Shown here in pieces: positions 13,523-19,371 of a DNA stretch of 25,705 nucleotides. Positions within the stretch are counted from its first letter, which is position 1, and each line of letters starts with the position of its first letter. A program made the position numbers and the translations under genes. The stretch is from positions 1 to 25,705 of IMG/VR virus record IMGVR_UViG_3300032323_000882. One strand, written 5' to 3'. Origin of the DNA: a virus. The notes under the pieces are model-generated. The model was not told the DNA's origin, did no database searches, and saw only the letters and a program-made list of their open reading frames with translations.

Positions 13523-13810
13523 CTAATACTGATCCTTGTTGTGAGATACACCATGCTTGTCGTCAATGTATTTGTGTACCTTGCGAAATGCAATCAAACG
13601 ACCAATTGCAAATGCAGCACCAAGCCACACCGTATTCCAAAATACCTCTGCAATGACGTGCTCAAAACCAAACATAACTTCCCAAAGACCGTCTAGTCCT
13701 TCGTGATTGTGTCCAGAATGATCTTGATGATAAACCTCTACAGCTGGCTGGATCTGCTCTGTTTCTGTTACAACCACTACCTCTTCGTGTGAGTGTCCGT
13801 AATCTTCCAT
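13523..13810 (-). CDS. His-rich membrane protein, 95 aa
   Basis: The N-terminal 40 residues are His- and acid-rich (MEDYGHSHEEV, then HQDHSGHNHEG), which could bind metal ions. A hydrophobic helix lies at residues about 56-76 (VFWNTVWLGAAFAIGRLIAF), followed by a basic tail. No family is recognised. AAGGAGTAAC precedes the ATG and overlaps the end of the previous gene. Confidence 0.65.
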   Translation of the reverse strand: MEDYGHSHEEVVVVTETEQIQPAVEVYHQDHSGHNHEGLDGLWEVMFGFEHVIAEVFWNTVWLGAAFAIGRLIAFRKVHKYIDDKHGVSHNKDQY

Positions 13811-13812
13811 TG

Positions 13813-14049
13813 TTACTCCTTGACTAGTGGATTAATTGTTTTCTTAATAAGTTTAATGGCCTCTTCTATGTAGGCCGCATAGTGTGGATCTTCTTTGGTG
13901 GCAACGTAAAGTTCTTTTTCAAATGCTTCAAGAATAGAATACATACCATCCTCATAGCCACGCTCCCACTCACTTGTCCAGTCAGCGTTTCTTTGTGCCT
14001 CAAGATCTTCTGACCAACCAGAAGTCCAATCAATATCTGGAATATTCAT
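13813..14049 (-). CDS. Hypothetical acidic protein, 78 aa
   Basis: The protein begins MNIPDIDWTSGWSEDLE and repeats the WTSxW pattern (DWTSEWERGYEDGM), then a long helix. Motif W-ERGYEDGMYS is seen in small phage proteins. Its function is unknown. It follows groES after 2 bases and is followed by the His-rich gene after 2 bases, so the three form one operon. Confidence 0.65.
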   Translation of the reverse strand: MNIPDIDWTSGWSEDLEAQRNADWTSEWERGYEDGMYSILEAFEKELYVATKEDPHYAAYIEEAIKLIKKTINPLVKE

Positions 14050-14051
14050 AA

Positions 14052-14345
14052 TTATCCAATCACCGCCAAGATGTCACGGTATGCAACAATAAGATACTTT
14101 TCATTGTCTACAGTAACTTCGCTACCTTGGTACTTAGAGAACAAAACCTTGTCCCCAACGCTAACATCTGGAACCATCTTTTCACCATTGCCAAACGTAA
14201 CGCCTGGGCCAACAGCTACGACTATAGCTTCTTGTGGCTTCTCTTCCTGCATAGTCTGAATAATCAAACCACCAGCTGATGTCTTTTCAGTTTCTTTCTC
14301 TACCTTTAGAACAATCTTATCTTCTAATGGCTTTAGCTTGCTCAT
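14052..14345 (-). CDS. groES: GroES-like co-chaperonin (Cpn10), 97 aa
   Basis: The whole Cpn10 fold is visible: LKPLEDKIVLKVEKETEKTS, the mobile-loop region SAGGLIIQ, then EAIVVAVGPG, VSVGDKVLFSKYQGSEV and KYLIVAYRDILAVI at the end. GroES caps the GroEL chamber. Like T4 gp31, a phage copy probably replaces host GroES to fold large virion proteins with host GroEL; no GroEL gene is in the window. GAGGGAGAT is the ribosome site. It has a consensus promoter. Confidence 0.95.
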   Translation of the reverse strand: MSKLKPLEDKIVLKVEKETEKTSAGGLIIQTMQEEKPQEAIVVAVGPGVTFGNGEKMVPDVSVGDKVLFSKYQGSEVTVDNEKYLIVAYRDILAVIG

Positions 14346-14372
14346 ATATCTCCCTCTGTTTTAAACACTATA

Positions 14373-14401
14373 AGTATACCCAAGATCAGGGCAATTGTCA
14401 A
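14373..14401 (-). promoter_or_regulatory. Consensus promoter of the groES operon
   Basis: On the minus strand TTGACA (14396-14401), 17 bp, TATACT (14373-14378). The leader of about 20 nt carries AGAGGGAG. This is a conventional led promoter, unlike neighbours. Confidence 0.8.
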
Positions 14402-14404
14402 TAG

Positions 14405-14605
14405 CTAGTCAGCTAGTTTTTCGTATGCCCAGCCAAGTATGTGAGCAGCAACTTCATCCCTATCGTATTCTTTTTCATAGATAAGATTTCTAAGTTTTGA
14501 AAAGATTTTAATTCGCTCAGAAAGCTTAATCATTTCAATAACCATAGGGTCTATTTCGGCGGTATATCGTGAGATGTCGTAATCAATCTCATCAGGATTA
14601 TCCAT
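14405..14605 (-). CDS. Hypothetical helical protein, 66 aa
   Basis: An acidic, all-helical protein (MDNPDEIDYDISRY, then MVIEMIKLSERIKIFSKLRNL and DEVAAHILGWAYEKLAD). No motif is known. It is read from a leaderless-type promoter and its stop lies just beyond the -35 of groES. Confidence 0.6.
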   Translation of the reverse strand: MDNPDEIDYDISRYTAEIDPMVIEMIKLSERIKIFSKLRNLIYEKEYDRDEVAAHILGWAYEKLAD

Positions 14606-14611
14606 CTGTAT

Positions 14612-14620
14612 ATTATATCA
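14612..14620 (-). promoter_or_regulatory. Leaderless extended -10 promoter
   Basis: Minus-strand TGA-TATAAT ends 6 bases before the ATG at 14605. No -35 match is seen. Confidence 0.65.
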
Positions 14621-14637
14621 GTTTATATAAGACAAAC

Positions 14638-14826
14638 TTACTCTGCTACTTCTAAGGTTTGTCTAACTCTATTAATACCAGCAATGTATCCATCCTGCCA
14701 AGCCTTAGCTTCTATATCAGATGGTGCGTGATCAATGGTTTCTACCCACTTGACCATATCTATCTTAGCGTTTTTTACAATTGATGCAGCTTGACGCTCT
14801 GCCTTACGCTTTTCATATCTACTCAT
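14638..14826 (-). CDS. Hypothetical basic protein, 62 aa
   Basis: A short helical protein with a basic N-terminus (MSRYEKRKAERQAASIVKNA) and DGYIAGINRVRQTLE near the end. No family is recognised. AAGGGAGAAT precedes the ATG. Confidence 0.6.
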   Translation of the reverse strand: MSRYEKRKAERQAASIVKNAKIDMVKWVETIDHAPSDIEAKAWQDGYIAGINRVRQTLEVAE

Positions 14827-14844
14827 TATTCTCCCTTATTAAAC

Positions 14845-14873
14845 ATTTTACATCAAAAACTACCAAAGGTCAA
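14845..14873 (-). promoter_or_regulatory. Sigma-70-like promoter, led
   Basis: Minus-strand TTGACC (14868-14873), 17 bp, TAAAAT (14845-14850), with a leader holding an AAGGGAG site. It is interlocked with the divergent + promoter at 14877. Confidence 0.7.
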
Positions 14874-14876
14874 GTC

Positions 14877-14885
14877 TGCTATAAT
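14877..14885 (+). promoter_or_regulatory. Leaderless extended -10 promoter
   Basis: TGC-TATAAT (14877-14885) ends 6 bases before the ATG at 14892. It is divergent from, and about 4 bp away from, the minus promoter. Confidence 0.65.
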
Positions 14886-14891
14886 TAATGT

Positions 14892-15056
14892 ATGAATGAA
14901 TGTCCACTATGCTATCACGACTTGGTTAATATAATCTATGGCTATCCTAGCCAGAAATTGATTGACCTAGCCAAGAAAGAGGAGCTTGCTCTGGGTGGAT
15001 CCTTATCTGAAAACTCTCCAAAGCTTTATTGCTATGGATGCCAAGAAGCTTTTTAG
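14892..15056 (+). CDS. Zinc-ribbon protein, 54 aa
   Basis: CPLC near the start (residues 4-7) and CYGC near the end (47-50) form a CxxC-CxxC zinc ribbon around a helix (YGYPSQKLIDLAKKEE) and LALGGSL. This is the shape of small zinc-ribbon proteins seen in actinobacteria with the motif YGxP...LGG. The role is unknown. No ribosome site exists; a leaderless promoter precedes it. It overlaps the convergent gene by 4 bp. Confidence 0.75.
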   Translation: MNECPLCYHDLVNIIYGYPSQKLIDLAKKEELALGGSLSENSPKLYCYGCQEAF

Positions 15057-15235
15057 CTTTCGCCTACTTCTTCCATCTTGTCACGAACATCTAGAATTGT
15101 GTCATTCTCAGCTGCCTCATCAAGAGCTGCTTCTAAAATAGCCAAGATATCCTTACCAACAATTTCTTCATTGTGATTGCCAACTTTAACAACGTAGTGT
15201 TCATCTGGCATTATACGAAAGCGTGTCTTGTTCAT
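15053..15235 (-). CDS. Hypothetical acidic protein, 60 aa
   Basis: I start at the ATG at 15235 because a -10 box lies exactly 6 bases upstream. The protein is acidic (MNKTRFRIMPDEHYVVKVGN, then helix ILAILEAALDEAAEND). No family is recognised. It overlaps the end of the convergent zinc-ribbon gene. Confidence 0.6.
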   Translation of the reverse strand: MNKTRFRIMPDEHYVVKVGNHNEEIVGKDILAILEAALDEAAENDTILDVRDKMEEVGES

Positions 15236-15241
15236 AATAAT

Positions 15242-15247
15242 ATTATA
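15242..15247 (-). promoter_or_regulatory. Leaderless -10 box
   Basis: Minus-strand TATAAT ends 6 bases before the ATG at 15235. It lies over the end of the upstream gene; no -35 match is seen. Confidence 0.55.
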
Positions 15248-15476
15248 CACCACTACCTGATTGCTCGTCTGCCTTCCAATGCAGGTAAGATTTAATGTAT
15301 ACTGCTGCATAGGCTATGGCTGAAACAATAAAGCCATACTGTTCAGTAATCACGGCGTAGGCAATCCAAATTACTTCATTAAATAGCAGGACAAACCATC
15401 CCCAAAGGGTTTTCTTTCCTACAAAGTAAATTCCAGCCACGCCAATGGCAGCAAGGATCCATGACCAATATTCCAT
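15243..15476 (-). CDS. Small polytopic membrane protein, 77 aa
   Basis: Three hydrophobic helices are visible (WSWILAAIGVAGIYFVG, WGWFVLLFNEVIWIAYAVI, YGFIVSAIAYAAVYI) with short loops and an acidic end. The pattern of Trp and Tyr and the FNEVIWIAYA segment recall half of a PnuC-type nicotinamide riboside transporter, but that is a guess. It is read from a leaderless promoter. Confidence 0.65.
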   Translation of the reverse strand: MEYWSWILAAIGVAGIYFVGKKTLWGWFVLLFNEVIWIAYAVITEQYGFIVSAIAYAAVYIKSYLHWKADEQSGSGV

Positions 15477-15482
15477 ATACTA

Positions 15483-15511
15483 AGTGTACCAAAAAATGGC
15501 TAGATGGTCAA
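15483..15511 (-). promoter_or_regulatory. Leaderless promoter
   Basis: Minus-strand TTGACC (15506-15511), 17 bp, TACACT (15483-15488), 6 bp, ATG at 15476. The -35 overlaps the stop codon region of the redoxin gene. Confidence 0.75.
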
Positions 15512-15726
15512 GCTAAAGAGCTAATTTTATCTGGTTGGAATCCAGCCCAGCTTCGATCTCCTGAGATAACTACTGGTGCAGACATAAAGCCCATACTTAC
15601 AACCTTGTCGTAAGCCTCTGAGTCTTTCGTAATATCAATAGTTGTATACTCAACTCCGTTTTTGTCTAACATTCTTTTGGTCTGGTCACACTGTACGCAG
15701 TTTGGTTTTGTGTATACAACTGTCAT
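15508..15726 (-). CDS. nrdH: NrdH-type glutaredoxin-like protein, 72 aa
   Basis: The thioredoxin-fold order is complete: VVYTKPNCVQC with the redox pair CVQC (residues 10-13), a helix QTKRMLDKNGVEY, TTIDITKD, then MSAPVVISGDRSWAGFQPDKI with the cis-Pro and the WxGFxPDKI ending typical of NrdH. NrdH supplies electrons to class Ib ribonucleotide reductase for dNTP synthesis, common in actinobacteria. No reductase gene is in the window. AGGGAAAT may be the ribosome site. Confidence 0.92.
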   Translation of the reverse strand: MTVVYTKPNCVQCDQTKRMLDKNGVEYTTIDITKDSEAYDKVVSMGFMSAPVVISGDRSWAGFQPDKISSLA

Positions 15727-15755
15727 TATTTCCCTATCTGTTGGATTGTTTAACC

Positions 15756-15764
15756 ATTATAGCA
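15756..15764 (-). promoter_or_regulatory. Extended -10 promoter for nrdH
   Basis: Minus-strand TGC-TATAAT leaves a leader of about 24 nt containing AGATAGGGA. It is divergent from the promoter at 15810. Confidence 0.6.
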
Positions 15765-15809
15765 GATTTAAAAAATATAGCAAATTCAACCTCAACCAGT
15801 AGTTTAATG

Positions 15810-15838
15810 TTGACTTTCGTTGCTATACAGTGTAGAAT
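15810..15838 (+). promoter_or_regulatory. Near-leaderless promoter for the HNH gene
   Basis: TTGACT (15810-15815), 17 bp, TAGAAT (15833-15838), then 8 bp to the ATG at 15847, giving a leader of 0-2 nt. Confidence 0.65.
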
Positions 15839-15846
15839 GGATATCT

Positions 15847-16551
15847 ATGAATAAAGATGAGCTGTTGCTATGGCTAAAAGAAGCTAAGCTTGTGCAAGGA
15901 TCAAAGACTCAGTCTGTTCTTAATATTTTGTTTGAGAACCCTGATGGCATCTTGCGTTGTTGCCTAAGGGAAGAAATTATCAATCGTAATCTTGACATTG
16001 GTCAGCCTGCAGGACATATTAGATTTTTAAGAGACGCTGGAATAAACATTCCAAAAATTAAACGTGTAAGATGTAGCACACACAACGTAACAGAAACAAA
16101 GGACAGGCTGGATAGCCCATACCTTACTGGCAACGCCTATGCACGTGCAACATACTCTCCAAAGGAGTTTGGTATCATTCGTAAAACTTTGGGGGTACGT
16201 GATGCATTTACTGATATCCATACTACAACCAACCTAGAGATTGATCATCGCATACCAGTTACAAGGTTAAAGCAACTAGAGGGTAGCAAAGAGGGCAAGG
16301 TAAACGTAGACAGCCCTGACGATATAAAAGCACAGTACCAGCTACTAACCAGAGAGAACAATCAGTATAAGTCTCGTGTGTGTGAAAACTGTGTGACTGA
16401 TGATGTAAAGCCAACCAAGTTTCTTGGGATAAAGATTCCAGTATCTATTGGTGGTGGCCTGCCATTTGATTCTAAGACTAATAACTGTCACACTTGCCCA
16501 TTGGCATACCCTGAAAACTTCCTGTCAAAGCTTGAATACATAGCAAACTAA
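15847..16551 (+). CDS. HNH endonuclease, restriction-like, with winged-helix N-terminus, 234 aa
   Basis: The ATG at 15847 is chosen from the promoter position. Residues about 1-75 (VLNILFENPDGILRCCLREEI, then AGHIRFLRDAGINIP) look like a winged-helix DNA-binding domain. The HNH core is LEIDHRIPV with the His general base, then LLTRENNQYKSRVC with the Asn/Lys end of the finger. Two Cys pairs, CENC and CHTCPLAYPENF, probably bind structural zinc. The build resembles HNH-type type II restriction enzymes more than homing enzymes. No methyltransferase for DNA is adjacent, so it would be an orphan; host DNA attack or defence against rival phages is possible. Confidence 0.75.
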   Translation: MNKDELLLWLKEAKLVQGSKTQSVLNILFENPDGILRCCLREEIINRNLDIGQPAGHIRFLRDAGINIPKIKRVRCSTHNVTETKDRLDSPYLTGNAYARATYSPKEFGIIRKTLGVRDAFTDIHTTTNLEIDHRIPVTRLKQLEGSKEGKVNVDSPDDIKAQYQLLTRENNQYKSRVCENCVTDDVKPTKFLGIKIPVSIGGGLPFDSKTNNCHTCPLAYPENFLSKLEYIAN

Positions 16552-16560
16552 CGATATAAT
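16532..16560 (+). promoter_or_regulatory. Promoter for the lysozyme-like gene
   Basis: TTGAAT (16532-16537), 17 bp, TATAAT (16555-16560), inside the end of the HNH gene. The leader carries TTAGGAG. Confidence 0.7.
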
Positions 16561-16578
16561 ATAACCTTAGGAGATATT

Positions 16579-17133
16579 TTGATAAAGCCTTATCCTGAAA
16601 CAATTATTACTGGAGCATTACTTTTAGCCATTGGATTAACCGTTAATGGTTTTACCAACGACAGCACCCCTCCAGCAGAAGCACACCAAAGCGAGATAAT
16701 CAGGTTTGAAGCAGCAGTAGTACCAATTGAGATTGAGCCAAAGTCATATGAGCGTGTGTTCAAGAAGGCTGAGCAGCTAACACCAGAAGAGCTTAAAGAT
16801 CTTTTGTATGACGTTGGGTTTCGTGGTGAGCGTTTGCGAGAAGCCTGGGGTACAGCAATGAAAGAGTCTACTGGTAGACCTATGTCACATAATAACAATA
16901 GGAACACAGGAGACAACTCGTACGGCTTATTCCAAATCAATATGATTGATAGCCTTGGTCCAGCACGACTAAAGCAGTATGGTTTGGAATCTAACGAAGA
17001 CCTATTCAATCCACTAACCAATGCTAAGATTGCATTTCAAATGTCCAATGGTGGTAAGAACTGGTCTAGCTGGCATGGCATCACAGATCGTACTAAAGAG
17101 TGGATGAAGCAGTTCCCAAAGGAGAGCAAGTAA
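16579..17133 (+). CDS. Lysozyme/transglycosylase-like muralytic protein, membrane-anchored, 184 aa
   Basis: The start is TTG, 5 bases after TTAGGAG. A signal anchor lies at residues 8-25 (TIITGALLLAIGLTVNGF). The catalytic domain (about 65-180) has WGTAMKESTGRP with the probable catalytic Glu96, DNSYGLFQINM, and LFNPLTNAKIAFQMSNGGKNWSSW, all typical of goose-type/SLT or Rpf-like enzymes that cut glycan strands. The exported position suggests it acts from outside the membrane, for infection or wall remodelling. Its stop overlaps the next ATG. Confidence 0.85.
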   Translation: MIKPYPETIITGALLLAIGLTVNGFTNDSTPPAEAHQSEIIRFEAAVVPIEIEPKSYERVFKKAEQLTPEELKDLLYDVGFRGERLREAWGTAMKESTGRPMSHNNNRNTGDNSYGLFQINMIDSLGPARLKQYGLESNEDLFNPLTNAKIAFQMSNGGKNWSSWHGITDRTKEWMKQFPKESK

Positions 17134-17381
17134 TGCCTATACACGTTGACATTAAGATTAATGACACACTAATAAACACCATCCACATTGGCAGGTTTAG
17201 TGGAGAAGGCACCAAGCCTGATGACGTAAATGTCTACCTTGCTGTAGAGGGAAAGAAGCCAACCAACCTGGACGACTGGGTCATGGGTGGCAAAGAGTAT
17301 AGACATCGTTATGGAGATGGTGCTGAGGTTTGCCTTGCTAAGGCACTTACTGCATTGGGGTATGGCAATGCAAATACCTAA
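17133..17381 (+). CDS. Hypothetical protein, 82 aa
   Basis: The ATG at 17133 overlaps the previous stop (TAATG) and follows CAAAGGAGAGCAAG. The protein has IHVDIKINDTLINTIHIGRF strands and a final EYRHRYGDGAEVCLAKALTAL. The latter part resembles small actinophage proteins of unknown function. Confidence 0.7.
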   Translation: MPIHVDIKINDTLINTIHIGRFSGEGTKPDDVNVYLAVEGKKPTNLDDWVMGGKEYRHRYGDGAEVCLAKALTALGYGNANT

Positions 17382-17574
17382 GTGGGTTAAGTTTTCTAAG
17401 AGCTACTGGGGGCTGTCAGCATCTCTGGTATTGTTTGATAAGGTATGCTTCTATGCTGGCAAGACAGATCACTGGGGCATAGCTGCTGAGGTCAACTTCT
17501 ACGATAGGTCCATAAGCTTCGAAATTTTTAACCTATACGCTGGGGTTGAAGTATGGCGAAAACAACAGGACTAA
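17362..17574 (+). CDS. Hypothetical protein, 70 aa
   Basis: I choose the ATG at 17362 (a second ATG at 17368 is possible) after GGGGT, overlapping the preceding gene by 20 bp. Sequence MAMQIPKWVKFSKSYWGL, then HWGIAAEVNFYDRSISFEIF, looks like a small beta-sheet domain rich in aromatics. No family is recognised. Confidence 0.55.
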   Translation: MAMQIPKWVKFSKSYWGLSASLVLFDKVCFYAGKTDHWGIAAEVNFYDRSISFEIFNLYAGVEVWRKQQD

Positions 17575-17601
17575 AGTTCGGCGGTAAATAAGAGATGCAA
17601 A

Positions 17602-17617
17602 CAACCACAAGTGGTTG
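17602..17617. promoter_or_regulatory. Palindromic operator candidate
   Basis: CAACCAC-AA-GTGGTTG is a perfect 7-bp inverted repeat whose right arm overlaps the first three bases of the -35 box at 17615. No T-run follows. It is well placed for a repressor that blocks the downstream gene. Confidence 0.5.
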
Positions 17618-17643
17618 ACATTCTCTAGTATACTCTGTATAAT
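17615..17643 (+). promoter_or_regulatory. Consensus leaderless promoter
   Basis: TTGACA (17615-17620), 17 bp, TATAAT (17638-17643), 6 bp, ATG at 17650. Both boxes are perfect consensus. Confidence 0.85.
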
Positions 17644-17649
17644 TTATAT

Positions 17650-18114
17650 ATGCAGACATTCCTACCTTACAGAGACTTTAAAGAATCCGCAGAAGCCTTA
17701 GACAACAAACGTCTAAACAAACAGATCCTTGAGGGATACCAGATACTAAAGGTTTTAAACAGTGATGACCCCAGAGCTGCCTGGAGGAACCACCCAGCCG
17801 TTAAGATGTGGAGAGGCTCAGAGACTCACCTTTATGAGTATGTCCTCTCTATGGCCAGCGTAGCGACTCTCAGGGGTATCAAAACAGACAAGAATCTGGA
17901 GAACATAGAGACCCTTCGTAATGCCACTAGGGACAGGTGGGGTACAGATAAACCATTCTGGCTAAACAGTCAAGAGATCATAGATAGACTAACAGAATCA
18001 CACAGGGCCAACCTATACAGAAAAGACCCAGAGTTTTACTTTGAGTTCAAAGACAATGATGCCAACCCATGCTGCGATAAGTGTCAGTATTACTGGGTAA
18101 CCCACAACCTATAA
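17650..18114 (+). CDS. Pyrimidine-dimer glycosylase-like protein (MSMEG_6728 type), 154 aa
   Basis: The start MQTFLPYRDFKESAEALDNK with RLNKQILEGYQILKVL, and then WRNHPAVKMWRGSETHLYEY, is the pattern of the MSMEG_6728-like proteins placed with pyrimidine dimer DNA glycosylase/endonuclease V. T4 DenV uses an N-terminal Thr amine; here Gln follows Met, so activity by the same mechanism is not certain. The C-terminus adds a CCDKC pair. A DNA repair role fits a phage of sunlit water, but that is inference. No ribosome site is seen. Confidence 0.75.
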   Translation: MQTFLPYRDFKESAEALDNKRLNKQILEGYQILKVLNSDDPRAAWRNHPAVKMWRGSETHLYEYVLSMASVATLRGIKTDKNLENIETLRNATRDRWGTDKPFWLNSQEIIDRLTESHRANLYRKDPEFYFEFKDNDANPCCDKCQYYWVTHNL

Positions 18115-18126
18115 AGTTTCAGGGTA

Positions 18127-18756
18127 TCAGGATAGGTACTCAATAGCTTTATGGAAAGTAGCAATGTCTTCTTTAAAGAAACCTATTCCAGTATTGCATC
18201 CACTACACAACAAACCCCTAACCCTACCTGTCACATGGTCATGGTCTATATGAAGGGTTTTATGGCTTGGGTTGTTACAGATAGCACATAGGTTATTTTG
18301 ACTCAAAATCATGGCGTTGTACTGTTCTTCGTTTAGTCCATATCGCCTAAGTCTATGGTTAGCCAATTGCATCTTCTTAACCTTGGCCTGATTATTTTTA
18401 TGGTATATGCTGGTTCTAGCAATATCACATGGTTTACACTTAGAGTGGAGATATTTTTTATTTATAACATCTGGTTCTTGTTTTGCCTTGTGGGTTTCAT
18501 AAAAGTCTTCAAAGGGTTTGGCAACTTTACAGGCAGTGCACAGCTTAGTTGTTGGGGTTTCGTTTGCTATGTAGTTAAGCTTCTCAACTGCTGCCAATAC
18601 TTTTTGAGTAGTCTCTGGGATCACCTTGTCAGGATGGTTAAAGACATTGTAGACTGTTCCAGAAGTAACTCCAGCCTCTCTTGCAACTAAGGCATTGGAT
18701 CCTCTTGTTCCATCAGCAGCCCTAAACCATGTCCTTTGTTTCCATTCTTTTCCCAT
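18127..18756 (-). CDS. LacI-type HTH fused to endonuclease VII-like HNH nuclease, 209 aa
   Basis: Residues about 18-66 are a LacI-family DNA-binding domain (ALVAREAGVTSGTVYNVFNH, then TQKVLAAVEKLNYIAN). Residues 72-112 hold CTACKVAKPFEDFY and CKPCD, a zinc module often attached to phage HNH enzymes. Residues 130-205 match recombination endonuclease VII: YGLNEEQYNAMILSQ, CAICN, LHIDHDHVTGRVRGLLCSGCN. It is probably a free-standing homing endonuclease whose HTH helps choose the site. It stands alone beside the origin region and has its own leaderless promoter. Confidence 0.85.
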   Translation of the reverse strand: MGKEWKQRTWFRAADGTRGSNALVAREAGVTSGTVYNVFNHPDKVIPETTQKVLAAVEKLNYIANETPTTKLCTACKVAKPFEDFYETHKAKQEPDVINKKYLHSKCKPCDIARTSIYHKNNQAKVKKMQLANHRLRRYGLNEEQYNAMILSQNNLCAICNNPSHKTLHIDHDHVTGRVRGLLCSGCNTGIGFFKEDIATFHKAIEYLS

Positions 18757-18762
18757 CCTTAC

Positions 18763-18791
18763 ATTATCTCAAAAAATCGAGGGTATGTCAA
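18763..18791 (-). promoter_or_regulatory. Leaderless promoter of the LacI-HTH nuclease
   Basis: Minus-strand TTGACA (18786-18791), 17 bp, GATAAT (18763-18768), 6 bp, ATG at 18756. AAGG directly before the ATG is inside the predicted start region. Confidence 0.75.
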
Positions 18792-18934
18792 GGAAGCATC
18801 GTAATCCCTAGTATAAGATATAACCCCTAGTACCAAACCATTGTTTTTGGGATAGCCAGATAGCCCCAATATCCCCATATCTCCCATAGCCAAATCATCT
18901 TGATACCCCCGAAAATATGGTTTGATAGATAAAG

Positions 18935-18987
18935 TTATACACAGGGTTTGATGGTTTTACACAGAGTTATCCACATAGTTATGCACA
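18935..18987 (+). repeat. Cluster of four DnaA-box-like sites
   Basis: TTATACACA (18935-18943), TTTTACACA (18955-18963), TTATCCACA (18967-18975) and TTATGCACA (18979-18987) all fit or nearly fit TTWTNCACA, in one orientation. The last three are spaced 12 bp apart. Confidence 0.75.
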
Positions 18988-19202
18988 TATAGATCTTACT
19001 GATTTATTTTAGATTTGTCCTAGAAGTGGATGAAAGTGGATGGATATGGATAATGGAACACTTTTAAATAGGGGCTCGTAATCATTTTAGCACACAAACC
19101 CTCCTATGTCAATAGTGGAAACCTAAATTCTTATACCAAACCACATTTTCTAGGTATTCTACAAACCACCAAACCACCATATTGGGCATATAAAAACATA
19201 GA

Positions 19203-19260
19203 AAAACTATATGGTTTTTGGATCAAACCACATACAAATTAAACAAAACTATATGGTTTT
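19203..19260 (+). repeat. Direct repeat of a 16-mer in AT-rich DNA
   Basis: AAAACTATATGGTTTT occurs at 19203-19218 and 19245-19260, 42 bp apart (about four helical turns). The unit is itself nearly palindromic, and a CAAACCA iteron lies between the copies. Strand opening at this AT-rich site is plausible. Confidence 0.65.
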
Positions 19261-19320
19261 ATATCAAAAGATGATGGTTTGTTATTGTGTATTATACTAG
19301 GGGTAAAGTTGTCTCTTCGT

Positions 19321-19371
19321 AATACCCTGGCCCTTAGGGCCGCAGCTTCGCTGCCAATTTCCAGGGGTATT
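19321..19371. other. Three-arm hairpin (cruciform-like) structure
   Basis: AATACCCTGG (19321-19330) can pair with CCAGGGGTATT (19361-19371), enclosing two perfect hairpins: GGCCC-TTA-GGGCC (19329-19341) and GCAGC-TTC-GCTGC (19342-19354). It is GC-rich inside an AT-rich region. No T-run follows, so it is unlikely to be a terminator. Confidence 0.6.
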
